Origin: Diphasiastrum complanatum
Taxonomy: Eukaryota; Streptophyta; Lycopodiopsida; Lycopodiales; Lycopodiaceae
Direction of reading: 5' to 3'
Length of the DNA: 64,000 bases
Assembly (NCBI GenBank): GCA_029204225.1
Contig: CM055103.1
Coordinates: 7,190,208-7,254,207 of the forward strand
Under the pieces are notes generated by a model. The model saw only the letters and a list, made by a program, of their open reading frames with translations, did no database searches and was not told where the DNA came from. Below, piece after piece: positions 45,699 to 59,600 of this stretch (position 1 is its first letter; each line of letters begins with the position of its first letter). Position numbers and translations under genes: made by a program.

Positions 45699-48430
45699 AT
45701 GAGAAGACACCTTTTGAACCTTACCAAAAATCTCCTTTCTATAAGCAGAATCACTGATTCAGGTGGTAGGGTCAAATTCGATACTGAGGGTTGCACCATT
45801 CTTGACAAGTCTAGGAAAGTTTTGGACATTATGGCTATCTTTATAAGCTTAGTCACTGCTATTCAAGAAATACTCAAGCCCTTCACACATCTACTTTTGA
45901 TTCATCAAATATGTTGTGGCATTTCAGATTAGGCCATTTGAAGTTTAATAGTATTCAGCAAATGCCAAATCAAAATCTAGTTCAAGATCTTCCTCCCATT
46001 AGCAAATCCGATACTCTTTGTGAAAGCTGTATAATCAGCAAGCATGCTAGAAGTCCATTTATTTAGGATACTATTCATACTTCTAGAGATTTGCTAGATT
46101 TTGTACATAGTGACATCCCAATGCAAACTTCTTCCACAGGGGGAGCTTGTTATTTTCTGACATTTATTGATGACTTTTCTCATAGAACTACCACTTATTT
46201 TCTGAAGAACAAATCCGAGACCTTCAAGTTCTTTAAATAGTTCAAAGCATCTACAAAAAATCATATCCAAAAAAGAATCAAAGCTCTATGCACTAATGGA
46301 GAGGGAGAATACATCTCCATCGAGTTCAAGGAATTTTGCAAAGCCACTGGAATACTTCAACAATATACCACTAGCTACTCACCATAGTCCACGGAGTAGT
46401 AGAAAGGAAGAATTGAACACTTATTGAAAGTGCCAAAAGCATGATGGCTCATGCTTCTCCTCCAAAGAAATTTTGGGCATAAGCTGTCACTATAGTTGCC
46501 TATCTTCAAAATTGATCCATCACCAAAGACTTGAATGGCAAGACACCTTATGAGGTGTGGACAAGATCAAAACCATCACTCAAAAATATTAGAGTGTTTG
46601 GTTACACTACATGCGCTCAGATCCCTGCTGATCTAAGAAAGAAGCTAGACAACAAAAAACAAGAAATTGATTTTCATTGGCTATTCCCCAGACCACAAGA
46701 CATACAAGCTCTACGATATCACTAAGAAGGCCTTCACGAGCATAGATGTTATTTTTTTGGAAGATCAATTTATCAACCACAAGGGAAAAACTCGAAAAAT
46801 TTCAGATCCAAGTACCAAAGAAATTTCTAACCCATGTATCAAAAACAGCTCCAAGATCAAAAATCAGAAAATCAATTCTGACTCAAAAAATGAGTCAAAA
46901 TCTCAATGGGTTGAACAACATCAAAGGATCAAGTGTCAACCTAAAAGATCGAATCGATCCAGACAGCCTCCATCCTGATTCATGGCCTACTACTTTGTGT
47001 AGGAACCAAACACTCTCTCTAAAGCAATGTCAAGACCTCATGTTGATCAGTGGAAAGTTGTGATGGACTCAGAATTTGGTTCACTGATCGAGAATCAAAC
47101 GTGGACTATAACTGAGCTACCAAAGGATAGAAATTTGATTCCATCCAAGTGGATATTCAAAATGAAGTATGATGCTGAAGGCGATCTAAATCGATACAAG
47201 GCTAGACTGGTTGCCAAGAATTTTTCACAAATTCCAGCGGACTTGGATAGCCCAATAGTCAAACATGCTTCAATCTGTTTATTACTCTCCTATGCAGCTG
47301 CAGCGGACCTCGAAGTTCATGTACTGCTTTTCTCAATGGCACCATTAAAGAGGAGATTTATATGTCACAAGCTGAAGGGTAAAGAGCACTTAGTGTGCAA
47401 ATTCACAAAGCTCTATATGGTTTGAAACAGTTTCCAAGAGCATGGTTTCAGAAAATTAATGTATTCTTAATCAAGAATGATTTTACTCCAAACTCGGCAA
47501 ACTCAAATGTCTATTTCAAGTTTGTATCAAATTCTTTCATTATCATTACTCTTTATGTAGATGATACTTTACTATTCAGTAACAATCTGAATTTGTTGAA
47601 GGATACCAAATGCATGTTAGCACAGGAATACAAGATGACTAACATGGGTCCAACACACTATTGTAGATTTTTATCAGTCAACAGAGATATCTCACCAATG
47701 TGTTGGAAAATTATGGAATGGCCAATACTTCCCACCCAACTCTAGTATGAAGCTGTCAAGGGAGCAATGCCCAAAATCTGAGTTATAGAAGGAGGAAATG
47801 AAGCAACACCCATTTCACTCCATCATTAGGTCACTTATGTATGCTATGCTCTGCACCTGACCCGACCTTGCTTACTCAATTAGCTCACTTAGCCAATTTC
47901 TATCAAATCTGGGTCCAGTTCATTGGAACGCTCTCATGAAGGTCATGATGTATGTCCAAGCTACAAAACATATCAACATCAGATGCAAATTGGGAAGGAG
48001 ATATCAATACAAATTGACATCTGGTTATTCATGTTCAATCAAGGCCCAATTTCATTTAATAGCCCAAAACATACCTTAGTAACATTGTCTTCAACAGAAT
48101 CAAAATATATAACTGCCATGAATGCTACCAAGGAGGCAATCTGGCTAAGAAACCTGCTTGTAGATATGGAACTTCTTCAATCACATCCGAGTACCATCTA
48201 TTGTGACAACCAAAGCAGTATTGCACTATCTCTGAATCCTAGATTTCATTCTCGAAGCAAGCATATCGAAATCAGGTATTACTATCTTAGAAAAAAAGTG
48301 CAAGGCAAGAAAATTTCTTTGGTTTATTGTAGGACAGAATTACAGGCAGCAGATTACTTCACCAAGGCATTATCAATTAATGTCAACTTTCAATGTACTG
48401 ATCATTTCAGTGATCTCGCTCTCTTCACCA
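45699..48430 (+). pseudogene. Copia D pol remnant: protease end, integrase, RT, RNase H
   Basis: Plus-strand order. LTKNLLSISRITDSG (after protease) is followed by a pre-integrase finger LWHFRLGHLKFN...CESC (about 45910-46035). The integrase core shows DFVHSDIPMQT, FIDDFS and a decayed second Asp region (LCTNGEGEYIS). FIGYSPDHKTYKLYD follows (46667). RT starts at WKVVMDSEFGSLIENQTWT (47041) with KWIFKMKYDAEGDLNRYKAR, then LYGLKQFPRAWF and LYVDDTLLFSNN (about 47550). RNase H lies at 47923-48430 with STESKYITAMNATKEAIW, YCDNQSSIALSLNPRFHSRS and FTKALSIN. The RT catalytic YVDD is intact, but at least six stops and frameshifts make it dead. Gag sequence of the same family follows directly at 48433 without an LTR. 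Confidence 0.9.
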
Positions 48431-48432
48431 GA

Positions 48433-49210
48433 ATGGATCCGTCTTCTGGTTCATCTCTGATTGACAAACTCAACAGAGAGAACTACCATCTCTAGAAGTT
48501 CAAGATGAAAGTCGTATTATTTGCCCCATTGATGGCACAAAGGTCAAGCCTGAGGTTGATGCAACTAGCATCACCAAATGGAGACAAAGGGATGGCAAGC
48601 CATTTGCCTTGATTACTCTGAACATTAAAGACTCTTAAATCAGCCATATTTGAACTGTTCAAACAAATAAGAATGCTTGGGACATCCTAGCAACCCTCTA
48701 TGATATCAGAGATGCTACATCCAACTTACATTTGAGGAAGAAGTTCTTCATAATAAGAATGTTTGATGAAGATGATGTTTCAAGCCATCTCAACAAATTT
48801 AAAAATATCATGGAGTAGATGACTGCAACTCATTGAAGATTTTGACTCTATTATCGAGTCTACTTGAAGCCTATGAAAATTGGGTCATGGCAATTTTGAC
48901 TCAGTAGCATCTCACTCTAACAAGAGCCATTTTGATGCTACTTCAAGAGGAGATCAGACGAAATGGATCCTCCTCCAGTTCAGAATCGGATCCTCAAGCT
49001 CTATTCTCAAAGAAAAATCAAAAGTTTAGATCCAAGAGATTTTCAAAGTCAGACTATCTTGACAAAAGGAGCAACATACAGCTTGGATCAAATTCAAGAT
49101 CAAATACAAAGACTTCATCATTCCATCCAAAATAGAAACTATTCTAGAAATATTGTAAGAGGACTGGACATCTTATCAAGGACTGTAGAACATTGAAATA
49201 CAACAATGAA
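48433..49210 (+). pseudogene. Copia D gag remnant, plus strand
   Basis: It starts MDPSSGSSLIDKLNRENYHL, a typical Copia gag N-terminus, with a stop at 48493-48495 and continuation KFKMKVVLFAPLM. Later parts read LLQEEIRRNGSSSSSESDPQ, ALFSKKNQKF and SDYLDKRSN, the basic C-terminal gag region also seen at 35400-35700 and 49590-49850. It follows RNase H of a D copy with only a few codons between (SDLALFTR), so no LTR separates pol from gag. Confidence 0.8.
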
Positions 49211-49241
49211 AAAAAGAAACAGTTCCAACAAAATGCTACAA

Positions 49242-50361
49242 CTACCAGTCACTCGAGCCAGCCACAAGAGTAAGGAATGAGTTGTCTCCAAGTTGCAAAA
49301 CTCTAAAATGAGTGAAAGGCTTGTAGCTTTGGAACCAGTCACGATGGTGAGTCATGTGCTGTGTTGCTCTTGAGTCCAAGTACCAGGAATCAATATCTTG
49401 TAGATTTTTTACTTTGGTCAAGAAGGCGGCTTCATCTTCCTCTTCATGCTGGATTGAGTAACTAGTTGAGGCAACATTTGCTTGTTGTTGGGACTGCATC
49501 TTTTTTTCATTGTTGAACTTGAGTGTTATACAATCCTTGATGAGATGACCAATCCTCTTACAGTATTTGTAGAAGAGGTTCTGCTTTTTCTAGAATGATA
49601 AAGGAAAATTCAAATTTGACCCTGAGACATAATTCGATCTTGAGTAAAAATTTGACCCGGAGTCAAAATTCAGCCTAGACTGCAAGTTGCTTTTTCTATC
49701 AGAAAAATATGACTTTGGAGATCTCTTATGATTTTTCTGATTTTTGTTTGTGTATAGAGCAATGGAATCCGATCTTGAGCCTGAGAAGGTTGCATTCCTT
49801 TTGATCTCATGTTGTAACAACATTGAAAGAGCTCTTGAAAGATGCAATAATGCACTATGACCTGGCGCAGCAAAAACCCGAACCAACATTACCAGCATCA
49901 GTCTGAACACTAAACTTCTGATCAAACAGGGGTAAACACAGAATGGCAGCATCAACAACAGCATGACAAAGAGTATCAAATGTCGACTGACAATTAGAAG
50001 TTCAAAAAAAAATATGAGACTTCTTCAAAAGTGCATGAAGAGGAGCTGCAATAGTGGCAAAATGAGGAACAAGATGACAAAGGTGAGTGGCTAACCAAGG
50101 AACATACGAACATGATGGACATCAGGCATAATAGGCCAATCCTGGATGGCCTGAACCTTATGAGGATCCAGACGAATGTGCCCATCATAAACAAAAAAAA
50201 CCAAGAAACTCGATCTCAAAAACAACAAAAGAACATTTAGACAACTTAGCAAATAACTGGTGATGAATGTTGTTGAAGCAAAGAGAGAGAAAAAAAAATC
50301 AGCAAAGAAAATGGGTGCTCAATCAGAAAGTTTAGATATGAAATTCAGCAATCAGGAAAGT
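49242..50361 (-). pseudogene. Copia protease-gag remnant, minus strand, inverted against the previous gag
   Basis: Minus-strand frame 49499-49242 reads WYLDSRATQHMTHHRDWF, the Copia protease region with the active-site DSG changed to DSR. Upstream (49850-49590) is HEIKRNATFSGSRSDSIALY, TNKNQKNHKR and SYFSDRKSNLQSRLN, a gag C-terminus of the D type. Further upstream (to about 50330) frames are closed or unrecognisable. A degenerate tRNA-Met PBS at 50362-50373 fits this as the 5' part of a minus-strand element. Confidence 0.75.
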
Positions 50362-50790
50362 GCTTTGATACCAAGTTAAGAATGCAACCACAATTGATCT
50401 AGAGCTAAGCTATGAAAGCATCTCATAAGCAAGACTTAACCCTAGAAAGCAGGAAAGAGAGCTTAAAGAAACTAAAGAGGAGATAGATCAATATCATAGC
50501 TAAATAACAAATGACACAAATTTCCTACTTATAGCCTAAAGAAAGCCCTACAAGGAAGCTTCCAGTCACAAGGGCCCAACTGGGAGGGATAATAGTGAGC
50601 CCTCCAAGAAGGCCCCCACTCTCCAGTAATATGTCCAAATGTCCAAATAAGGCCCAAAGCCAACCATATAGCCTACATGTTAACACAATGACAATAAACA
50701 TGTTAAACTCACGAATTATTACTCACAAATTGTCCAACCCTCTAAATTAAAACTCTGATTACCCTCTCTACGTATAATATCAATAATGAT
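50362..50790 (-). repeat. Degenerate PBS and probable 5' LTR
   Basis: GCTTTGATACCA (50362-50373) is one base away from the tRNA-Met PBS. The sequence to the right includes about 100 bp (50567-50670) that is inverted at 41335-41435. LTR ends are not clear. Confidence 0.4.
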
Positions 50791-52551
50791 TCTTTTTTGA
50801 CATTATTAGATATATATGATCTTTTTGGCTTCATAGAGGCTAAAGCCGTTTGTATTTTGAGCAAGGAATTAGATGAGTTTTCTGATTTGATTAATTATGA
50901 AACTGATGATCTTCTCCTTGGAGTGGATGACCCAGTCAATGATCAATGGAAAAGATTACTTGAAGATGGTCATTTGAGCAAGTGCATAGAAATGAAGTTG
51001 ATCATCCTAGTGAAGATGAGTTTTCTAGAATTCAAAATCAAATTAGCTTTCCAGAGCCATCTATATATACTCCAAGCTCTTTGACTTCGAGAGGAGGCCA
51101 CAATATTGACAATGAGACTCATCAATGAAGACAAAGTTGAATGCATAAGTTTTGTTTGAATTTTACTAGATGATATGTGATGCCAAAATTTTGTATTCAA
51201 CCTCACATTTTTTTCTATTTCAAGAAACTCTATATGTGGATGAGTTTGCAATCCGTCGAGGAGGACACAGATCTTCGGTAGATGAATTTTTAAGAAATCA
51301 TGCACTAGGTTATTATTTGAATTCCTTCAAGAATAATGAGATTAGTGTGTCCCATTCAAAGTTTCATCAACACGGTGAAACAATGATTATGAAGGTACAT
51401 GACATGCACATGTGAATAGGTGCGGGCAAAAAAGCTGGATAATGCTATTTGATTTTTTAGTGTTATTTTTCTCTCTCCTACATGGCATTTTTTATAGGGC
51501 CCTCTTCGGGCCCATATTTTCTTAATGGCACTCGACAATTCTATGATTCTCTCCAAATCCATAATATTTTATGAGAGCTTTGAGTTCAATACCACGAAGC
51601 TGCTTAGTAAAGATTAGTATCAAATTTTCATTCGCTCCATCAATGAAATGCATTAGATGGTTTTCGGTGTTTTGTCCTCTAGGTATAGGGTTTTTCGATT
51701 ATCTTGACCATATTTAGTTGTTGTGAGCAGCTGGTTGTGGATTTCACATTACTAGCCCTTGGGTTCTAGTAGGAATGGGAGGCAATGCCAGTCTAGGCAG
51801 GGGTTAAGGTAGCACCTTGTCGCTATGCCAAAGGAGCAGGATCGGAACTGGGCATGTTGCTTGGTTTCTAAGGTTGTATCTGTCATGATTGATCATGATG
51901 CAGATATGGTAGTATCGGGAAGGCCACTCTAATCTATGTCTCAACTGTGGCATTTGTATTCCGTGTAATTAATATATTGTTGGCACAATGTGGACACCAC
52001 TTGGATTCTCGTCTGGGATATGCGTGGGTAGGACTAGGTTGCAAGCCTTTCAGCATTTGGTCAATGGGGGTGGTAAGGTTAGTAGTGAGCTTTCTAAAAT
52101 GTTCAATACTCTGTGTATGTGACTTCTCTATGGCTGATATAATTGTGTCAATATTGTTGGCCATAGATGTGGAAGCATCATCATAAAGCTTATCCTTACA
52201 TTTAGCGCGTCATTTTTTCCAACATTTTCTCTCATCAAAAAAATTATTTGAATCAAATCGCGTGCTCTCGCTATCATCTATTCTCTTGATGGCATCAACA
52301 CATGCTACTTGGAATGAGACATAATGTTGTCCTCTTTTGGGAACGACATGGAATATTCTAGAATATGGCAAGAGGCTTCTGCAATAAGCTCAAACAATAC
52401 ATAAATGAAGTACAAAGTCGGAAGTATTAGAAATTGGGCCTTAGGCTAATAAGTGCCATGGAGCACAATTATTCAATAAAGTATTTTAAACTTAGCTTTT
52501 GTAAAGTTCTTAAGTTGGGAAACACAGCTTGACCTCAAGAAAAACAAAGTG
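50791..52551. other. Stretch without a recognisable gene
   Basis: A 95-residue plus-strand frame (50797-51084) and a 76-residue minus-strand frame (52164-51934) have no motif I recognise. Confidence 0.35.
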
Positions 52552-52912
52552 TGTCACGGAAGCAAAAACACTGTTCAGTGTCGCGAAAGTGAAACTGTTT
52601 CTTTTTCGTTTTCGTCTATTCGTGAACAATTTTGTGTCTTTGTAATTTTCCATGGAAGCTTCACGGAATCCTAGACATGCAACTGCACATCACAAAATAC
52701 ATTTTATTCTAGCAATCAAGACACACAACACAAGACAAGGAGATGCACAAAAATAGAGCGACTGTATTATCAGTTTAATTTTAGAGCAAGATCATCAGTG
52801 TCTCACTCGTTGGCCAAATGACACTCTACTCTTTTGATATGTTCTGCTCGTTGGCAAACTTTCATGCACAACTCTATTGTTTCTAGTAATTTTCTTTATG
52901 CTCTACTCGCTA

Positions 52913-53003
<91 letters not shown>

Positions 53004-53428
53004 CTTACAATAACTTTGTCTATTCGGATCTATCTTTATAATGCAGAGAGGATAGTTTATACTTCCACAATGTGGAGTTTACAAGATGGCTAAACGCAGA
53101 AATCACAAGACTAGTTAACACTGATCAACTAATCAGTTAGTCTCCATCATTGCCTCTCGTTTCACCTGGGCATGAAGTCTATGACTCCAAGCCCGTTGAG
53201 CTGCCAGCTGCCAGCGCGAAAGGTTTCTCTTTTGTTTGTTTTGCTTCCTTCGTTTGCTTTTGTTCTTTTCGTTTCTTTCGTAACTTCTCGTTGTGCGTCC
53301 CTTTGCGGTTTGCGGTCCTAGAGGTATGCTTTGAGTCAAGGGACGTTGACTTTCGCGAATTGTTCTCGTTCGACCTTCGCTTCGTGTTCGTGTTGCGACA
53401 AAGTTGTAGGAGTTCACCATTTCTGACA
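52552..53428 (-). repeat. 3' LTR of Copia C (877 bp) with internal CT microsatellite
   Basis: On the plus strand it starts TGTCACGGAAGC and ends TTTCTGACA. A minus-strand polypurine tract (CAAGAGGGAG) abuts at 53429. It matches 60444-60895 from the left end up to the microsatellite (52915-52999). Confidence 0.85.
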
Positions 53429-55300
53429 CTCCCTCTTGAATCTTGCAGCTTTGTACATTCAATCCAATTGTCTTTCTTTGCTTGGCAAAGAGTGGCTTGT
53501 CGAGCGGTTTCGTGAGCAAATCTACAATCATGCCTTCTGATTTTATATACTGGAACTAGGGCTCTCCTTTCGAGATCAAAACTCGAATGTGATGGTTCTT
53601 CAGAGGTATGTATTTTGTCTTTGAATGGAAGACATGATCCTGGGACATATAGATGGCACTCTGAGAGTCCATCATCATCGTGCTTGGCCCTTCTTGTGGT
53701 ATCTCAATTGCCTCCAGCATCATCTGCAACCACAATACCTCATTCGCCACCTTTGAAGCTGTGACGTATTCAGCTTCGCAAGAGGATTGAGCCACCAAGT
53801 TTTGCTTTTTGCATATCCAGCTGATTGCAGCTCCGCACGCTATGGTACATCCTCCAGTAATGGACTTGTTGTCATCTTTGCAGCTCGTCCAACTTGCATC
53901 ACTGTAGTGGTGCAACTCGAATTTTTTTTCTTCGTTTTCAGCTCTGTAGGTTAATCCAATATTCCGGGTACCCTTCAGATATTGTAGGATTTGTTTGGCC
54001 ATTTGCCAATGTGTCATGCCAGGATTTGAAGAGAATTGGCTCAATGTGTAAATAGAGAAAGCCAGATCGGGTCTGATACAAACTGTCAAGTACATCAGAC
54101 TATCGATTAAGTTCTGGTAAGGTATACTTGCCATCTTCTGTTCTTCATCTTCCGTTTTTGGGCGTGAGCTTGGCTCTAGCTATCATTGGTGTAGCCTTCT
54201 CTTTGCAGTCCATCATGTGGTACTACTTTAGCACTTTTCTGGCATATTTTGACTGACTCAAGTGCATTTCGCCCTTTGTTTGATCTCTTCTGATCTCCAG
54301 CCCGAGGCATTTTGTTGCTTCTCCAAGATCTGTGATTTTCTAGCTTCCAAAAATCTGACTCTTCGTGTCTTTTATCAGCATCAAGGAGTTTCCTATCATT
54401 AGCGAATCATCCACGAAAATGGTCAATATCACAAAATTTTTCCTACCCTTTTAATGTAGACATTGCAGTCTGGTTGAGTAGGATTGAAGTCTAGAGACTT
54501 CTAAAGACCATCGATCTTCTTGTACTAAGCTCGTGATGTCTGTTTTAGACCATAGATGCATCTCTGCAACCGACAGACATATTGTCGATTGTCAGGGTCT
54601 TCAAAACCTTCAGGCTGCTTCATGAAGATTTTCTCCTCTAGGTCTCCATGGAGAAAGGCTGTTTTCACGTCAATCTGGTGAACTTCCAGATTGTGCTATG
54701 TGGCATATGCAAGAAGTAGCCTTATGCTTGTCATCTTGACCATGGACGAATATGTGTCGAAATAATTAACACCATATCTCTGTGTGTAGCCCTTTGCCAC
54801 AAGCCTTGCTTTGTAGCGGCCAATCGTGCCATATAATTTCATCTTTTTCTTGTATACCCACTTGCAGTCGACTATTTTTCTATTTTCTAGCAGTGGCTCT
54901 AATGTCCATGCCTCGTTTTGCCTCATCGACTCGATCTCCTCTAACATTGCCTGCTTCCAGAATTCTCCCTTTGGACTCTGGATAGCTTCTTGGTATGTTG
55001 CTGGCTCTTCAGTGAAGCTGCAATACTCGAATTGCGTGTCTTCACTCCATTGAAGATTGTCAGAGTAGCGGTCTGGAGGTCTTCTTTGTCTTGTTGACCT
55101 TCTAGGCTCATTTCATCGTTGCTCAAACGTTTATTGTTTGTGGGGTTGATCCTCTGCTTCCTACTGCTCTGGAGTCTGCGGCTCTGCATTCTGATTTGAT
55201 GTCCGTCCTCGATCTCCCTCTTGAATAGACAACAATGTGAATTGTTGAATCGATCTGAACAACTTTGCTCTTTGGTTCGTCTCAATTTGAGGTCGTTTTG
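53429..55300 (-). pseudogene. Copia C RT-RNase H remnant
   Basis: Minus strand, right to left. The frame 55285-54941 is linker-like and Arg/Gln-rich. RT starts at 54947 ([31 protein letters not shown]). FVDDSLMIGNS at about 54400-54435 keeps the RT catalytic aspartates. RT continues with LMYLTVCIRPDLAFSIYTLS. RNase H follows at 54000-53556 (YSDASWTSCKDD, SSCEAEYVTASKVANEVLW, DSQSAIYMSQDHVFHSKTKY). A single in-frame stop at 53556-53558 precedes the end (MIVDLLTKPLDKPLF, to 53429). Frameshifts occur near 54135 and 54690. Integrase and protease are absent, replaced by the segment with the gypsy fragment at 55300-59900. Confidence 0.9.
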
Positions 55301-56637
55301 ATTGAAAACGAACCACCTTTGCTAGCTACGGTGGTAGTAGTCAGTTTTTTTTCAATGTTTTACGGTTTTTAAAGACTTCAAAAACCGATTTTGTTTCTGG
55401 CCTTATTTTGAGTTTTGGAAGTCGAAATTTTTTTTGCATACAAAGTTTTCTTTAATAAAATAAAATTAAATTAAAAAAAAAAATTGCTAAACACCTGTGC
55501 GCCAGCGCGCGCGAATCCGTACGGCTCTCAAGCAAATTCTGGTTTTCTGCAACAGTACACAGGCTGCGCAGGTGGAAGAGCAGGCCCTGCCTGCTTCTAA
55601 TTTTGAGGGAGGGGTTCGCTTAGGTACTTGGGCTTTGCCTTGAGATTTCAAAAGGCAGCCGCAGACTTCTCTATATTCTGTGAAGAGAGAAGTACCTTCC
55701 ACAAAATAAAAGCCTTTTATAAAAGTACTAACTGGAAACTCTCTGCTCAAAGTTTATTATCTCTTAACCTTCACTATTCAACTTTGTAAACTTCACATAA
55801 ATAAAGTTTATGATTAAACTATTATGTACCTTACAGGTACATGTTAAATCTTTAAGGTAAGTTTTCAAAGTTTGTTTTAAAAAGTTTTAAAAGATAACTT
55901 TGAGTTTAACTTTGCAAGCTTTCAAAGAGACAAAACTATTATCGAACCATGGTTTGCTTATGAAAATTATTAAGAAAGAGAGAAGAAAACAAATTAAAAG
56001 TACACACTTGTACTTGCAGGCAATACTTGCTGCAAGGACAAATCTGTGTGGCCTTCCTTCTATCTCTCTTAGTCTCTTTCATGGGCTTAAACCACCTCTT
56101 TGTAATTTTCCATCTGCATACAAAGAAAAATTGGTAAATCCTTCATCCTTTTCACTTTTGGGAGGAAATTTGATGTTTTTTTCTCCACTTCCTCCTCATG
56201 AACGCACAGTTGTACCTGCACTTTTTCCTTTGCCTAAGGACAAGCGTTAGAGGAGATTTAGGTGTATCTTTAGGCCATAAGGCCATGAGGTCAAGGCGGT
56301 GACCCAGAAGTTGGGTGGGGACGTGACCCAAGTTACCCTTGGGTGAGGTGGCGTAAAGAGGGTGGTGACCATGTGAGTTGAGGGTAGGTGGACCCGATAA
56401 GGGGTGCCACTTGTTTTTGGAGCCCATGTGCTTGCTAGGTGGCGACCATAAGGCCCGCCACCCGGCCAGGCTTTTTTTTAAGAAGAAAAAGAAGTGGGAT
56501 GGGGGGGTATAGGCTCCATTTCCATCATTGAGGTGCTTATTGTGGATTAGTCTCCTTGAGTAGTGGTCTCAAGTTCTCTAAGTCCTTTTGTTGCAAAGCC
56601 CTTGCAGTTTTTTCTTTGCCTTCTTCCTTAGTGCGCC
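55301..56637. other. Stretch without a recognisable gene, between Copia C and the gypsy gag
   Basis: The left part is A/T-homopolymer rich. The right part (56250-56640) is G-rich with GGTGG/GGCG motifs and probably the leader of the gypsy element, because the gag ATG follows at 56638. I saw neither PBS nor LTR edge here. Confidence 0.4.
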
Positions 56638-59600
56638 ATGGACCCTGTTATGCCCTCGGGTGAAGGACCATCTTCACCACCTCCTCCTCCTGATGTAGAT
56701 ACTAACCAGCTTGTTCAGGCCCTAAATATGCTGCAAAACCAAATTTTAGAAATGCAGGCCAAGCGTGCCACGGCCGAGCAAGAGTGGCGTTCTTCGACGC
56801 ACTCACGGTCCACTGGCGTTTATCCAATGTTTAATCCGGAATTCTTTTCGGGTGAGACCGGCTTCCTGATGTGGTATTGTCGTGGCTAGATCGATGGAAT
56901 AGTCATTTTTCCATGCACGATGCACCTGATAGTACGAAGATCGCTTCTGCTCTCATGTTTTTATGCGGTAAGGTGTTTACATGGTGGCAAGATCTAAAGG
57001 AGAGGGCAACTACCCCTTCTACATGGGATGCCTTTCAAGAAGCCTTTAAAACGCTTTTCTTCCGGTGTTGGATGATTTTGAGCATTGGCGGCGTTTTGCC
57101 ACCGTGCAGATGGGTACTAGGCCGTCAGATGCCTATATCCAGGAATTCCAAGAAGATTTGTCTCAATTCGCCTCGCGAATCAATCCTATCCTGTTAAAGT
57201 TACATTTTATTTTGGGGCTTCCAAAGGAATTTCAGATAGAAGTGTGGCGTAACCAACCGCAGACAATCAAAGATGTGGTTTGCTTTGCGAAAATCTTCGA
57301 TGACGCCCATTTTGCCTCTCGCAAGGAGCAAGCTTTGCCCAAGGCCGAACAGAAAGAAAAGAAATTTTTCAAGAAGCGGGACAGAGACAAAACGGCGGAC
57401 AGCGGTTCCCAAGGCAGGAATAAGTGCGTCAAATTGGAGCGCGCTGACTACGACAAGGCTTGAACCAGCGGATTGTGCTTCTCCTGCATGTAGAAGGGGC
57501 ATCTTTCAAAAGATTGCCCAAAGAAAAAGCAAAAGAAATCTGGCGGGCAACCTAAATCTTTTAAAGCGCCAGGATTCTAGTATTTCTTTTATTGATTTAT
57601 CCTTTAAGAATGGCACTAGTTGCAAGAATTGTTGTTTTAATACAGTTGTTTTTGGCCCCCATGATCTCATTTGTATGAATGGAATTGTAGGATGCCAAGC
57701 TGTGTTTGTTTTGTTTGATGATGGTTCCACACATAACTTCATAAATGCTAAATTGGTGCAGAAGCTCAGGGCGGCTACCGCGCCAAGTAATCACTTGTAC
57801 GTGGTGAAAATGGCGTCGGGGGAAGATCAACAAGCTTGGGATCAGCTTGTTCCTCAACTGTCGCTTCAGATTCAAGATTATGTTGAACCGCTAGATTTTC
57901 ATATTATGAACTTGGATAGCGTAGACATAATCTTAGGAAAAGAATGGTTTTATTCTAAAAACGAGTCTTTAAGGAAGGATTATGTTACTCATAGTATTTC
58001 TTTTTTGTATAAAGGCTCGTTAGTTGAACTAAAAGGCGATGTAAATAGGCCTTTTGATCCTTTGGTATCTGCTTTAGAAGTTGTAAAATATTTGAAAGAT
58101 TTTGGTAATGAAATTTATCTTTGTTTTTTGAAAGATGAAATTTATGTGGATGACCATGCAGTCCAGAGTCTAAATATTGATTTATCGCATTTGCCTTTGA
58201 ATGTGCATGTAAATAATCCCTTAAGTGTTAATTCACCTAAAGGAATAATATTTAACAAACTTAGGCAAGATTATAGCGATGTTTTTTCTGATAAACTCCC
58301 TGATGGCCTACCTCTCCAAAGGAGTGTTGACCATCAGATTGAGTTGCTTCCTAGAAGCCAACCTGTTTCTCTTTTTCCATACAGGGTTAGCTTTAAGGAA
58401 GGGGATGAAATTTCTAAGCAGTTACAAGAACTCCTTAGGATGGGCGACATACGGTCTAGTAAGTCCCCTTGGGGAGCACCAATCCTTTTAGTAAGTAAAA
58501 AGGATGGCGGCACACGTTTGTGTGGTGACTTTAAAAAGTTAAATGATTTAACCATCAAGAACAGATATCCCTTACCTAGGATGGATGATCTTATGGATCG
58601 TCTGAATGGGGCTAAATATTTCTCCAAAATTGATCTTACATCAGGTTACCATCAGATAAGGATTAGGAACGAAGACGTTCCTAAGACTGGATTTCGATCC
58701 AGATATGGCCATTATGAGTTTCTAGTGTTACGTTTTGGACTCACAAATGCGCCTGCCACTTTCCAGAAGGTGATGAACAATATTTTTCGTCCATATCTAG
58801 GAAAGTTTGTGGTGGTGTATTTGGATGACATATTAATTTATAGTCGGACCCTTGAGGAGCATGAAGAGCATCTTTGTATTGTCTTAGATCTTCTAAGGCA
58901 AGAAAAGCTCTATGCTAAGCAGTCAAAATGTGAGTTCTTTCAAACTAAACTCAAATACCTGGGCCATGTCATATCGGATAAAGGTCTTGAAATCGATTAT
59001 GACAAAGTTCGTAAAGTGCGAGAATGGCCGAAACCTTTGACAATTCGTGATGTGAAATCCTTTTTGGGCTTCACAGGATTCTTTCACAGGTTCATTTTAG
59101 ACTATGCCTTGAAAGCATTGCCCTTGACGAACGTTCTTAAGGGGGTGAAGAAAAAATGTAGTCGTAGCAAAAGTACATTGATAACGTGGACGAATGAAAT
59201 GATTGGAGAGATTAATCAGTTATGCTTTGCTGAGATCCAATCTGATTTGTATCTTTCACTACGGGATCTTTGCCGAACCGATAGGTTTTTTGATCACATC
59301 TGGCTAGTTGTCCTGACAGGAAATTCTAGATCTAGTGATGACCTTGGGATGTAGGATCCCAAGCAATCCCGTAATGATAAGCTACTTGAAGACTATTCCA
59401 TAAGGAATGGCCTGGTTTTTCGAAAGGGAAAGGTTTGTGTGCCGAATAGGGAAGACTTGCGGGCCCAAATCCTACAGCAGTGTCATGACAACCCTTGTGC
59501 TGGTTACCTAGGCATACAGAGGACACTTGACCTTGTTAGGCAATATTTCTTATGGCCTAAGATGAAAGGTCATGTTGAGGCATACGTTCAAAGTTGTGAA

